Assembly: GCA_002167845.2 (NCBI GenBank)
Contig: NHBO02000013.1
Coordinates: 1-49,919 of the forward strand
Reading direction: 5' to 3'
DNA from: Phycisphaera sp. TMED9
GTDB taxonomy: Bacteria > Planctomycetota > Phycisphaerae > Phycisphaerales > SM1A02
DNA length: 49,919 nt
Positions 15,555 through 24,102 of the stretch are shown here, piece after piece (positions within the stretch are counted from its first letter, which is position 1; each line of letters opens with the position of its first letter). The notes beneath the pieces were generated by a model, which had not been told where the DNA came from, did no database searches, and saw only the letters and a program-made list of their open reading frames with translations. The translations under genes were made by a program, and so were the position numbers.

Positions 15555-16952
15555 ATGATCGGCAAAGTGTTCAAGGCCTACGACGTTCGAGCCGTCTATC
15601 CCAGACCCCTCAACGAGAAGATCGCCTGGCAGGTCGGGCATGCCTCCGCGTCCTATCTGATGAGCGAGGCGGCGCGGGCCGGTCGCCTCGATCCGATGGG
15701 GCGGACGATCGTCGTCGGACGGGACATGCGGACGAGTTCGCCGGACCTTCGAGATGCGCTGGTGCAGGGAATGCGGGACGCGGGGGCTCGGGTGATCGAT
15801 CTCGGCATGGTCGATACGTCCTTCGTCTACTTCGCGATCAATCACCTCGATACGGCCGGCGGAGTGCAGGTGACGGCGAGTCACAATGCCGCGAAATACA
15901 ACGGGTTCAAGATCTCCGGCCTTCATGCTCGGCCGGTCGGAACGGGGTCCGGGCTCGAAGAGGTCAAGCGTCTGGCGGCGATCGCGGATCGGCAGAGAGT
16001 CCAACCGGCGGGCGGAGGTCTTGAGTCGCGTGATCTCTGGGAGGAGTACCGGGATTTCCTGTTGAAGAGTCTCGACCCGACCGTGCGGTCCGGTGAGCGT
16101 CAGCTGCGCGTGGTGGTCGATGCGGCCGGAGGCATGGGCGGCGTGATGGTGCCGAAGGTCTTCGGTGATGTCCCCGGTCTGGAGATCATTCCGCGTTGTT
16201 TCGAGGTCAACGGCGATTTCGAGCACGAGCCGAATCCGCTGGTTGATTCGAATCTCGACGGAGTTCGGGCGGCCGTGAAGGAACAGGGCGCCGACTTCGG
16301 GGTCTACTTCGACGGTGACGCTGATCGCTGCATGATGATCGACGACACGGGGCGAAGCATCGGTTGCGACATCCTCTTCGCGTGGATGGCGGACACGTCG
16401 CTGCGGGCGAACGGGCCTGGCGCCTACGTCTACGACCTTCGGTCGAGCCGGGTGGTGCGTGAAGTGATCGAGGCCCGGGGCGGCACGGCGATCGAGAGTC
16501 GGGTCGGCCACGTCTTCATGAAAGAGGCGCTCCGCGGCCATCAGGCGGCACTCGGCGGCGAACTCTCCGGGCACTTCTACTTTCGTGACCACTTCGGAAC
16601 CGACAGCGGGCCGCGGACTCTCATCGAAATCTGCAATCTGGTCGTGGCCGCCAAGAAGAAGCCCTCGGAATGTCTCGCGGGATTCCAGCGATACGTCTCG
16701 ACCGGTGAGGTGAACTTCAAGGTCGAGGACGTCGACGAGGCTTTGAAGGCGGTCGACAAGGTCTTCTCCGAATCCGAAACCTCGAAACTCGACGGGGTGA
16801 GCTACGACCTGGGTGACGCGTGGTTCAACGTGAGGGCGAGCAACACCGAGCCGTTGCTTCGCTTGAACGTCGAGGGCGTCGACGCCGCGGCCCGCGATGC
16901 CGCCTTCGAGCGGATCAAGGAAATCCTCGGGGCCCCGGTTCGAGCAGGCTGA
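15555..16952 (+). CDS. Phosphomannomutase/phosphoglucomutase
   Basis: 465 residues from ATG 15555 (the frame opens at 15492 but the family N-terminus is MIGKVFKAYDVRAVYP). Alpha-D-phosphohexomutase signatures: VGRDMRTSSP (about 54-63), active-site serine S109 in TASHNAAKYNGFK, the magnesium loop DGDADR (253-258), the sugar-binding loop GGELSGHF (334-341), and the phosphate-binding RASNTEPLLRLN near the end. It interconverts mannose or glucose 6- and 1-phosphates for nucleotide-sugar and envelope polysaccharide synthesis. The serine loop reads HNAA rather than the usual HNP, a small deviation. The substrate preference cannot be read from sequence. Confidence 0.92.
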   Translation: MIGKVFKAYDVRAVYPRPLNEKIAWQVGHASASYLMSEAARAGRLDPMGRTIVVGRDMRTSSPDLRDALVQGMRDAGARVIDLGMVDTSFVYFAINHLDTAGGVQVTASHNAAKYNGFKISGLHARPVGTGSGLEEVKRLAAIADRQRVQPAGGGLESRDLWEEYRDFLLKSLDPTVRSGERQLRVVVDAAGGMGGVMVPKVFGDVPGLEIIPRCFEVNGDFEHEPNPLVDSNLDGVRAAVKEQGADFGVYFDGDADRCMMIDDTGRSIGCDILFAWMADTSLRANGPGAYVYDLRSSRVVREVIEARGGTAIESRVGHVFMKEALRGHQAALGGELSGHFYFRDHFGTDSGPRTLIEICNLVVAAKKKPSECLAGFQRYVSTGEVNFKVEDVDEALKAVDKVFSESETSKLDGVSYDLGDAWFNVRASNTEPLLRLNVEGVDAAARDAAFERIKEILGAPVRAG

Positions 16953-16963
16953 TCGCGATCAGC
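16948..16963. terminator. Palindromic hairpin between convergent genes
   Basis: A perfect 16-bp palindrome (GCTGATCGCGATCAGC) overlaps the phosphomannomutase stop codon and lies 15 bp before the thiG stop. There is no T run, so termination is only possible, not clear. Confidence 0.3.
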
Positions 16964-16977
16964 GGTTGGTGTCGGCG

Positions 16978-17832
16978 TCATTCGCCGGGAATGTGGGAGA
17001 TCACCCCTTCCCAGGGGCTTGATGCGGTCGCATAGAGCCGCTTGGGAATCCGTCCGGCGCGAAAGCCGAGCCAGCCGGAATCGCAGGCGAGTCGCATCGC
17101 CTTCGCCATCGCGACCGGATCCTTTGCGTGGGCGATTCCGGTATTGAGCAGCACGCCGTCGGCACCGAGTTCCATGGCGATGGTGATGTCGCTTGGCGTG
17201 CCGACGCCGGCATCCACGATCACGGGATAGTCAGGGTCGCCGCCGTGGGCAGGGTCCTTGAGAAGTTCGAGGATGATGCGGATCGCCGCGGGGTTTGAAA
17301 TGCCGCGGCCGCTGCCGATCGGGCTGCCCGCCGGCATCACGCTGGTCGCCCCGGCGTCACGAAGCCTGGCCGCCATGATCGGGTCGTCACTCGAATAGCA
17401 CAGAACGTCGAAACCATCGGTGACGAGTTCACGGCACGCCTCGAGCGTCCCGACGGGGTCGGGAAGGAGCGTCGTCTTGTCGCCCAGCACTTCGAGCTTC
17501 ACCCAGTGCTTGCCGGGGTTGTCGAGCTGGTCGAGCAGTTCACGGCCGAGTCGGGCGACTCGAACCGCGTCCTCGGCGCTGAAGCAACCGGCGGTGTTCG
17601 GCAGGACGGTGAGCCGATCAAGATCGAGATCCTCGAGAAGCGACCGGCCCTCGGCGTTCACCAGTCGTTCGCGACGGACCGCGACGGTGACCGCGTCGCA
17701 GCCGCTTTCCTCCAGCGCGGATCGCATCGTGGCGGCGTCGGGGTACTTTCCGGTACCGGCGACGAGACGGCTTCGAAGTTCGAATCGGCCGATCGAGAGC
17801 GGGGGAATGTCGAGTGCGGTCGTGGTGGTCAT
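16978..17832 (-). CDS. thiG: Thiazole synthase
   Basis: 284 residues from ATG 17832; the frame extends further upstream only through the thiS gene. ThiG builds the thiazole phosphate of thiamine from deoxyxylulose 5-phosphate, dehydroglycine and sulfur carried by ThiS. Signatures: [24 protein letters not shown], the Schiff-base lysine in [35 protein letters not shown] and [29 protein letters not shown]. Length and motif order are normal. It follows thiS by 55 bp on the same strand. The genes for sulfur loading (thiF) and for glycine or tyrosine oxidation (thiO/thiH) are not in the window. Confidence 0.95.
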   Translation of the reverse strand: MTTTTALDIPPLSIGRFELRSRLVAGTGKYPDAATMRSALEESGCDAVTVAVRRERLVNAEGRSLLEDLDLDRLTVLPNTAGCFSAEDAVRVARLGRELLDQLDNPGKHWVKLEVLGDKTTLLPDPVGTLEACRELVTDGFDVLCYSSDDPIMAARLRDAGATSVMPAGSPIGSGRGISNPAAIRIILELLKDPAHGGDPDYPVIVDAGVGTPSDITIAMELGADGVLLNTGIAHAKDPVAMAKAMRLACDSGWLGFRAGRIPKRLYATASSPWEGVISHIPGE

Positions 17833-17887
17833 GGATGGCGGTCCGGAACTCGGGCGAGACGAATGGATGCATGTGCGACGGTGCGGT

Positions 17888-18088
17888 TCAGCCACCGCCG
17901 ACGAGAGAAACCACTTCGACGGCATCCTGGGTGGCCAGTCGGTGGTGCGGATGATCGGCCTTTCGGACGATCTGGCGGTTGACCTCGACGGCACAGGGGC
18001 GTCCGGCGAGATCCAGGAGGTCCAGAAGGCTCGATACCGTGGATCCCTCCGGGGCCTCTCGCACGGTGCCGTTGACGGTGATCTGCAT
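17888..18088 (-). CDS. thiS: Sulfur carrier protein ThiS
   Basis: 66 residues from ATG 18088, the usual ThiS length (the frame could extend to 18163). The beta-grasp pattern [20 protein letters not shown], the [10 protein letters not shown] strand and the conserved end VVSLVGGG are clear; the terminal Gly-Gly is adenylated and thiocarboxylated to deliver sulfur to ThiG. A -10-like hexamer (TATCAT) lies exactly 6 nt before the ATG, predicting a leaderless mRNA for thiSG. It diverges from a lipoprotein gene. Confidence 0.93.
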   Translation of the reverse strand: MQITVNGTVREAPEGSTVSSLLDLLDLAGRPCAVEVNRQIVRKADHPHHRLATQDAVEVVSLVGGG

Positions 18089-18094
18089 CCGGTC

Positions 18095-18100
18095 ATGATA
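18095..18100 (-). promoter_or_regulatory. -10-like hexamer TATCAT, 6 nt before thiS ATG (predicted leaderless start)
   Basis: On the minus strand TATCAT (5 of 6 matches to TATAAT) is followed by GACCGG and ATG 18088. No thiamine riboswitch-like leader can fit, which is notable for a thiamine gene. Confidence 0.55.
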
Positions 18101-18143
18101 GGGTTCGAATCGCACGGTTCCATTCGCCCGCCCGGAGACGACG

Positions 18144-18983
18144 ATGAATCCCCAGTCGGACATGCCAGAGCTCGAGTGTGGTGGTGGCGTCGCTCGTCAT
18201 CACCGATCGGCCGGTCCGCGTGCGGCGATCTTCGCCGCGTTCACGCTCGGAATCGCCGGATGTGGCGGGTCGGACTATGACACTTCGACCCCGGAATCAG
18301 TCCTGGTCGCGGCCAGAGCCATGGTCGAGAATGGTGATGCCGATCGTCTTCCCGAGCTGATCGACATCACCCCCCGGGACATCGCATTCGACGATGGCGT
18401 GACGGAAGCCAGCGCGATCGCGGAGGTGAAGGAAAAACTCTCGGAACTCCTCGGGCGTCTCTGGCTGGTCGGCGAGGAGTTGCAGCGCCAGTTTCCCGAT
18501 GAGACCGTCGATTCCCTCGACGAGGCCGTCGGCATGGTGAACGACGCGACGGAAGACGATTGGACCGATGTGATCGGCGGCTTTCTCGCCGATCCCTTCG
18601 AGTTCCTGCAGGTTCAGGAGGATCGCATCGAGATCCTGGATCTGGGAGATGGAACCGCCGCGGTGTTGTGGGACGACGAGCCCGCCTTCGGTGGCTTCAT
18701 GGCGATGATCGAGACCGGGGATGGTTGGAAGGTCGGCGTCCCGATCGAGTTGGTTCAAGACTCCGAATACTGGCCGCAGACCCGATACGAATGGTCGGTG
18801 GTCGCCTCGATGCTCCTGGGAATCGAGAACTCCCTCGAAGACTTCGAGCGCGAAGTCCGAGGAGGCTCGTTCAAGAGTCTCTCGCGAGCCGCGGAACGAG
18901 CCGGCAGAATCGTCGGCGAGTCGGTCGTGGTGCAGGGCGTCATCTACGCGATGATGAAGCGCGACGCCGACGAAGACGAGTAG
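18144..18983 (+). CDS. Hypothetical lipoprotein (279 aa)
   Basis: ATG 18144 has GGAG 6 nt upstream. The N-terminal region ends in a lipobox LGIAGC (C40), so the mature protein is probably lipid-anchored outside the cytoplasmic membrane. After an [25 protein letters not shown] segment, typical of lipoproteins that start with a 'TP.a.v.a...A...gD' helix, the rest alternates helices and strands. The C-terminal part (about 240-275) is helical. No enzymatic motif or named domain was recognised. It is acidic overall. Convergent with the Usp gene, only 9 bp apart. Confidence 0.7.
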   Translation: MNPQSDMPELECGGGVARHHRSAGPRAAIFAAFTLGIAGCGGSDYDTSTPESVLVAARAMVENGDADRLPELIDITPRDIAFDDGVTEASAIAEVKEKLSELLGRLWLVGEELQRQFPDETVDSLDEAVGMVNDATEDDWTDVIGGFLADPFEFLQVQEDRIEILDLGDGTAAVLWDDEPAFGGFMAMIETGDGWKVGVPIELVQDSEYWPQTRYEWSVVASMLLGIENSLEDFEREVRGGSFKSLSRAAERAGRIVGESVVVQGVIYAMMKRDADEDE

Positions 18984-18992
18984 GCGGAAGTC

Positions 18993-19823
18993 TCAGCTTC
19001 GAATCAGAAGTGGGACGTCGCTGCGGGTCAGCATCGATGACGCGGTGTCGCCGAGAAGAAGTCTCGAGAGTCCGCGTCGCCCGACGGCCCCCATCACCAG
19101 CATGTCCGCGTTCCAGGCTTCCGCGTGCTCGAGCAGAGCGGTGGAGGGCGACCCTTCCAGAACCACGCCTTCGACCGTATGGCCGTGGAGGCGAAGATAT
19201 GACATTCCCTCTTCGAGGAGGCTTCCGGAATCCGAGTCGTCTTCAGCGCAGTTGGCGACGCGAACGATGGAGGGGCCGAAGGCGTTGAGCACCGCGAACG
19301 CGCGGAGGGCGTCGGCGGATGCCGTGGAGCCGTCATACGCGACCAGGACGCGATCGATCGGCTTGGCAGGTGACGTCATGGCGAGAATGGGTCGTCCCGA
19401 TGCACGGGCCACTCGTCCGAGGAAGTCCTCCGCGTGGGCGATGGTTCCGTAGTCGAATGCGTGCCGGATTCCGACGATGGCGAGGTCCGCGAGGCGAAGC
19501 GCGTTTGCCAGGGCTTCCTGGGCGTCGCCGACGATCGACTGGGTCTGGTGTGGAATGCCGGCGGCCTTCGCCATCGATTCGAACCGGGCGATGGCCTCGG
19601 CCATGCCGGCCTCGACGTTGGCCTGCCGTTCGGCGCGAAGATCGGCTGCAGCCGACCCGGCGCCCATCGGTGCGGGCTCCGCCGGGTCGACGAGCGTCTC
19701 GTCGAGGACGGCCACGCCGACGATTTCCGCGCCGTTTCGAGAGGCGATCTGGCAGGCCTCGGTGACGGCGGCGTCCATGTACTCGGAACCGCCAAGTGCC
19801 ACGATCACTCGCTTCAATGCCAT
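18993..19823 (-). CDS. Universal stress protein with two Usp domains
   Basis: 276 residues, two tandem UspA-type domains (about 1-150 and 155-276). The second has the ATP-binding loop GAVGRRGLSRLLLGDTASS near 247-265, whereas the first has a degenerate version (VGIRHAFDYGTIAHAEDF), so only the C-terminal half is likely to bind ATP by the classic motif. Usp proteins act in the cytoplasm in stress tolerance. GGAG precedes ATG 19823. It follows the NhaD-like transporter by 46 bp on the same strand, probably one transcript, and may sense or regulate transporter function (inference). Confidence 0.88.
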   Translation of the reverse strand: MALKRVIVALGGSEYMDAAVTEACQIASRNGAEIVGVAVLDETLVDPAEPAPMGAGSAAADLRAERQANVEAGMAEAIARFESMAKAAGIPHQTQSIVGDAQEALANALRLADLAIVGIRHAFDYGTIAHAEDFLGRVARASGRPILAMTSPAKPIDRVLVAYDGSTASADALRAFAVLNAFGPSIVRVANCAEDDSDSGSLLEEGMSYLRLHGHTVEGVVLEGSPSTALLEHAEAWNADMLVMGAVGRRGLSRLLLGDTASSMLTRSDVPLLIRS

Positions 19824-19869
19824 CGTCGTCTCCAGGGTCCGGGCGGGTCGGGAATCGCACCCGTCGAGT

Positions 19870-21429
19870 TCAAAGGAAGAGCCAGTTCACGAGAATCATC
19901 GCTGGAATCAACACCAGCACGCTGTAGACCATGTAGCCGAAGAAACTGGGCATTCGAACCCCGGATTGCTCGGCGATCGACTTGACCATGAAGTTCGGGC
20001 CGTTGCCGATGTAGGTGTTGGCGCCCATGAACACGGCGCCGAGGCTGATCGCGGTCAGCAGGTCCTCGCGGATGTGGCCGCCGTTCTGCAGGTCGAGGAT
20101 GCCCTCGCCGGCTGCGGGCGACATCGCCTCCGCGGTCTGGAAGAAGACCAGATAGGTCGGTGCGTTGTCGAGGAAGCTGGAGAGGATTCCGGTGAGCCAG
20201 AAGAAGTGGGTGGGGCTCTCGAGACCGAGATCGGCGCCGTTGGCCTTGAGGACCGCCAGCGGAACCTGCATGCTCAGGAAGATGCCGATGAAGAGGGCGG
20301 CCACTTCGATGATCGCGTGGTAGTTGAAGCGATTCGATTCCCGGATGCCCTTGGGCGTGAGTGCGAGGCTGGCTCCGGCGAGTCCGAGCATGACCAGCTC
20401 GCGGCAGAACGGGAACGCGTGGATGTCCGTTCCCGGGATGGGCTTGGACGGATCGAGCAGGGCGACGGCGAACACCACGCCCAGAAGGAGGAGGAGATTC
20501 AAGCTCCCGCTCATCCGCAGCGGGCGACGAATCGCATCGTCACGAAGGATGTCGAGGGTGGTCTCCCGCTTGACCATGATCTGGTCCCAGATCCAGTAGA
20601 CCACGATGAGCAGGGCGCCGAGGAACGCCCATTCCTTCCAGAGCACCAGCGTCCAGTCGAAGGGGACGCCTCGGAGATAGCCCAGGAAGAGCGGGGGGTC
20701 ACCGATGGGGAGCAGGGTTCCGCCGATGTTGCTCACCAGAAAGATGAAGAAGACCACGGTGTGGACGACGTGCTTTCGCTCCCGATTCGTCTCGAGCAGT
20801 GGCCGGATGAGCAGCATGCTGGCACCGGTGGTTCCGATGAAGCTCGCGATGAGGGTGCCGACGAGAATGAACGTCGCGTTGACCGTCGGGGTCGCTTTGA
20901 GATCGCCGGTGATCGAGATGCCTCCCGAGATCACGTAGAGCGAGAACAGCAACATGATGAAGGGGATGTACTCGCCCGGGATGGCGTGTTCGATCGCGAG
21001 CAAGGCGGCGGTCGGTCCGTCGACGACGGCATAGAACACCATGGTGAGCAGTCCCGCGCCCAAGGCGACCGCGAGCCGATTGGTGTTGTCCTCCCACCAG
21101 TGCATCGTCTTGCGGAGAAGCGGGAGTACGGCGATCGAGAGCAGGAGCAGGACGAAGGGGACGGTGCCGATCTGCCAGAAGGGGGGGACGCCGTGGTCTT
21201 CGTGGTCGTCTGCGGATTCGGCCGCTGCGTCGGCCAGTTCGGGCGACATCGATCCGTCGGGCGCCGCCGCCGCCTCGAATTCGACTCGATCGGCCTCGGG
21301 TTCACCGTGGAGATCCACCACGAGCGGTGCGAGCACCAGAAGGCCGAGGATGATGAGGCCGATGAGATTGGGAATCCGGAGCGGATTCGCGCTGGAGGGG
21401 TGGGGGTGGTTGGGATTTGCGTCGGTCAT
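19870..21429 (-). CDS. Sodium/proton antiporter-like transporter (NhaD/CitMHS superfamily)
   Basis: 519 residues with about 12 hydrophobic segments. After the first membrane helix there is an acidic extramembrane loop (about 43-75). Ion transporter superfamily motifs are SNIGGTLLPIGDPPLFLGYL (the 'NxGG...GDPP' signature of NhaD/ArsB-like carriers) in the first half and FLDNAPTYLVFFQTAEA plus MGANTYIGNGPNF in the second half, giving the expected inverted-repeat layout. It probably exchanges sodium for protons at the cytoplasmic membrane; the exact ion is not certain. TAGAGT at 21460-21465 on this strand is a likely -10. Co-oriented with the Usp gene downstream. Confidence 0.8.
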   Translation of the reverse strand: MTDANPNHPHPSSANPLRIPNLIGLIILGLLVLAPLVVDLHGEPEADRVEFEAAAAPDGSMSPELADAAAESADDHEDHGVPPFWQIGTVPFVLLLLSIAVLPLLRKTMHWWEDNTNRLAVALGAGLLTMVFYAVVDGPTAALLAIEHAIPGEYIPFIMLLFSLYVISGGISITGDLKATPTVNATFILVGTLIASFIGTTGASMLLIRPLLETNRERKHVVHTVVFFIFLVSNIGGTLLPIGDPPLFLGYLRGVPFDWTLVLWKEWAFLGALLIVVYWIWDQIMVKRETTLDILRDDAIRRPLRMSGSLNLLLLLGVVFAVALLDPSKPIPGTDIHAFPFCRELVMLGLAGASLALTPKGIRESNRFNYHAIIEVAALFIGIFLSMQVPLAVLKANGADLGLESPTHFFWLTGILSSFLDNAPTYLVFFQTAEAMSPAAGEGILDLQNGGHIREDLLTAISLGAVFMGANTYIGNGPNFMVKSIAEQSGVRMPSFFGYMVYSVLVLIPAMILVNWLFL

Positions 21430-21459
21430 GACTGAGGGGTCTCGGTTGGGCGAGGGCGT

Positions 21460-21465
21460 ACTCTA
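21460..21465 (-). promoter_or_regulatory. Possible -10 element (TAGAGT) of the transporter-Usp unit
   Basis: Reads TAGAGT on the minus strand, 30 nt before ATG 21429, which would give a leader of about 23 nt. Confidence 0.35.
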
Positions 21466-21709
21466 CCGCCGATCGGCATCCCGATGACGCGTCCGTGCGG
21501 TTGGTGGCCCGGCCTTCGAAAAAGTTCGGAGCGCGAGGGAATTGGGCCGATCTTCACCTTGGGAAGCGGTGTGGCTGATCTCTGGAATTCAGATGGAGGC
21601 CTTTGCTCGAGCGGCGTATCCTTTCAGCTCTCCGCGAGTTCCTGTTTTTTCGCGGCGTGATTGGACTCTTGGTGGCGAATGTCGGATCTTCGAGAGGTTC
21701 GCATCGGGC

Positions 21710-23611
21710 ATGCATCGATTCATGATCTTCACTCCACGAAACCCTTCTCAGGCTCGTTCCGCCCTCGGATCAGATTCCGTCGGGCGTCTGGTCGTCGCGA
21801 TCCTCGTGCTCTTCGTGATTCGGCATCCGGTCTCGGACGGGGGTCAGGACGCGGCTCGGCTCGGTCGTTTCGCGGCGCAGGTGGACGGGCTGGACGAGGC
21901 TCGGGCCATCGCGGTCCGCCCAAGCGGCGAAGTGGTGACGTTGGATGCCTTCGGGGCGATCTCGGGGGATACGGATGCGGCGGGCTTCCGAGATCTGGCG
22001 ATCGATTCGAAGGATCGCTGGATCCTGATCGGCGAGAAATCACTGGAGTGTCGACCCGGTGGTCGGGAAGTCCTCTGGAAGGTCGAGCCCGGCGGGATCG
22101 GGGCCGATGCCGCCGGTTCGTCGGTCTGGTCGCTTGATGCTCAGGGCGGTATCCGAAGACGCGATGCCGCCACCGGGGAGATTCTGGCCGATCGTCCGGC
22201 CGCCTATCCCGGCGCCCGAGCGATCGTCGCGATTCCGGACGGCGGGGCCTGGCTCGCGGATACGGACCGCCATCGACTGGTCCGTCTCGACGCGGATGCG
22301 AACGAGACTCGGTCCATCGGCGACCGTGGTGCCTTCCCCGGCCTCTTCAATACGCCGGTGGATCTGGCGGTCCACGGGGAACGCCTCTTCGTCGCGGACA
22401 AGTTGAACCACCGAATCTCCGTTCACCGGTTGTCGGACGCTGCGTTCCTCTACCAATGGGGGATGCACGCGGTGATTCCTCGCGAAGGTGAAGGGCGGAT
22501 CCACTATCCCGAAGGCGTGGCCATCTCACCGGATGGCGACCGGGCCTTCGTGCTCGAGTCATTCGAGCGTCGCTACCAGGTGTTCGACGAGGTGGCGGAG
22601 GGTGAGGAGCCGACCGGGAGTTCGCTCCCTCGGACCCGAGGCGTGCAAAGTCATTTCGGTCGAGATGTCGGGGCTGATGGCGACCTTCTGGTGATGTGGG
22701 ATCCGGAGTCTGCGTCCGCGGTGGTGTTTGATCTGACTTTCGGAATACCGATTCACGTCACGACCTTCTCCCGGGGCGGTCGAGGCCCGGCCAACTTCGG
22801 TCGCATTCAGGCGGTGGGTGTGGATGCCGAGAAGCAGGAGATCTACTTTCTCGACCGAGGACTCGGCCGCATCGCGAAGTGGCGCCTCGATCGAGACCGC
22901 GATGCGCCGCTCAAGATGGATCCCTTCATGGGGCGTTTCGTTCGAAGTTGGAACGAGGACCTTCTGGTCGATCGAGTGGCGGCCAAGGGCGGGGGCGACG
23001 AACTCGATCTTCAAGACCTCGTGATTCGCGGCGGCGAGCTCAATCTCCTGGATGCGGCGGGGCCTTCGATCATCACGACTGATGATCGGCTCGAGGTTTC
23101 TGCGGTTCATCAACTTCCGGAGGGGACGATTCCGGCGCAGATCGCGGTTCGTCCCGGCGGTGGGTGGCTGGTGTCCGAGCCGGAACGTGGTCGCGTCCTG
23201 GTCATCGATGCCGGTGGCGCGGTCGAGAGAACGGTCATGAGCGAGGCGACCGGCGTGGTTCGGCCGTTCGGCGTGGCGGCGTTGGCTGGAGGTCGGATCG
23301 CGGTCTCAGATCGAGCCTCGGATGAGTTCGTGGTGATCGACCGGAATGATGAGGTGGTGGCTCGGGGTGGCGAACGGGGTTCCTGGGATGGGGCGCTCTG
23401 GATGCCCGCGGGGCTCGAGTTTCTGCCTGACGGTGGCCTGGTGGTACTTGATCAGGGCAACCATCGAGCGCAGGTGTTCGATCCCGAGTCGGGTTCATGG
23501 CGGATTTCCTTCAGCCTTGGACAAGGGCATGATCGGCCTCTGCTGCTTCGGTCGGATTTCGAGCCGGAGGCCGAGGATGATGCTGATTCCGGAAGTGAGG
23601 AAAGCAAATGA
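21710..23611 (+). CDS. Exported NHL/six-bladed beta-propeller-like protein
   Basis: About 633 residues from ATG 21710 (ATG 21722 is equally possible; the frame is open from 21542). A hydrophobic segment near residue 28 (VGRLVVAILVLFVI) is a signal peptide or anchor. The mature part has recurring propeller blades such as FNTPVDLAVHGERLFVADKLNHRISVH, IHYPEGVAISPDGDRAFVLE and LWMPAGLEFLPDGGLVVLDQGNHRAQVF, the NHL-type 'P.gvav...g.l.VaD..N.ri..f' pattern. Probably a periplasmic binding or scaffolding propeller. The stop overlaps the next gene (ATGA), so it is the first gene of a three-gene operon with a lipoprotein and a di-heme peroxidase. Confidence 0.75.
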   Translation: MHRFMIFTPRNPSQARSALGSDSVGRLVVAILVLFVIRHPVSDGGQDAARLGRFAAQVDGLDEARAIAVRPSGEVVTLDAFGAISGDTDAAGFRDLAIDSKDRWILIGEKSLECRPGGREVLWKVEPGGIGADAAGSSVWSLDAQGGIRRRDAATGEILADRPAAYPGARAIVAIPDGGAWLADTDRHRLVRLDADANETRSIGDRGAFPGLFNTPVDLAVHGERLFVADKLNHRISVHRLSDAAFLYQWGMHAVIPREGEGRIHYPEGVAISPDGDRAFVLESFERRYQVFDEVAEGEEPTGSSLPRTRGVQSHFGRDVGADGDLLVMWDPESASAVVFDLTFGIPIHVTTFSRGGRGPANFGRIQAVGVDAEKQEIYFLDRGLGRIAKWRLDRDRDAPLKMDPFMGRFVRSWNEDLLVDRVAAKGGGDELDLQDLVIRGGELNLLDAAGPSIITTDDRLEVSAVHQLPEGTIPAQIAVRPGGGWLVSEPERGRVLVIDAGGAVERTVMSEATGVVRPFGVAALAGGRIAVSDRASDEFVVIDRNDEVVARGGERGSWDGALWMPAGLEFLPDGGLVVLDQGNHRAQVFDPESGSWRISFSLGQGHDRPLLLRSDFEPEAEDDADSGSEESK

Positions 23612-24102
23612 ATGATTGGCGATGGCGGGCGTTGTGGATCGCGATGCCGGTTGGAGCATGTCTGGCGGGATGCGATCAGACCGTCGGCGATGAGTCGAGC
23701 GGGACGTCGGCGTCAGCGGGCGTCGAAGTCAGGGCCGACACCGACACCGACGCCGACGCCGGCGTTGAATGGCAGGAGCGTCTGTCCGGCGATGGGACCT
23801 GGCTGGTCGCATGGCGGCCGACCGTCGCCACGCTTCCCGTGTCGGAGCCATTCTCGGTCGAGGTCCGCGTCGTGGATGCGAACGGGGCTCGGCCCGACGG
23901 TGGCATCGAAATCTTCCTCGATGCCGAGATGCCGCACCATGGCCATGGCATGAACGTCGTTCCCCGAGTGACCGAGCGGGACGAATCCTGGCTGGTCGAG
24001 GGGGTCCTCATGCACATGCCCGGGCGCTGGGAACTCTCGGTCGACGTGATCGGCGAAGACGAGACCGAGCGGGCGCAGTGGACGGTGCAACTCGAACGAT
24101 GA
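23608..24102 (+). CDS. FixH/YtkA-like lipoprotein
   Basis: 164 residues. Signal peptide with lipobox ACLAGC (C22), then an Asp/Thr-rich linker (about 40-55), then an immunoglobulin-like domain of the FixH/YtkA type: PFSVEVRVVDANG, AEMPHHGHGMNVVPRV and HMPGRWELSVDVIG. The His/Met-rich loop MPHHGHGM is the conserved feature of this fold and has been linked to metal (copper) handling in related proteins; metal binding here is inference. It overlaps both neighbours by ATGA, so its product is made together with the propeller protein and the di-heme peroxidase and may be their partner. Confidence 0.75.
   Translation: MNDWRWRALWIAMPVGACLAGCDQTVGDESSGTSASAGVEVRADTDTDADAGVEWQERLSGDGTWLVAWRPTVATLPVSEPFSVEVRVVDANGARPDGGIEIFLDAEMPHHGHGMNVVPRVTERDESWLVEGVLMHMPGRWELSVDVIGEDETERAQWTVQLER

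Noticed and set aside
19477-21435. 652-codon open frame opposite the Usp and transporter genes
   Set aside because: It spans two real genes and the gap between them, is highly acidic and low in complexity, and has no start signals; an antisense shadow.
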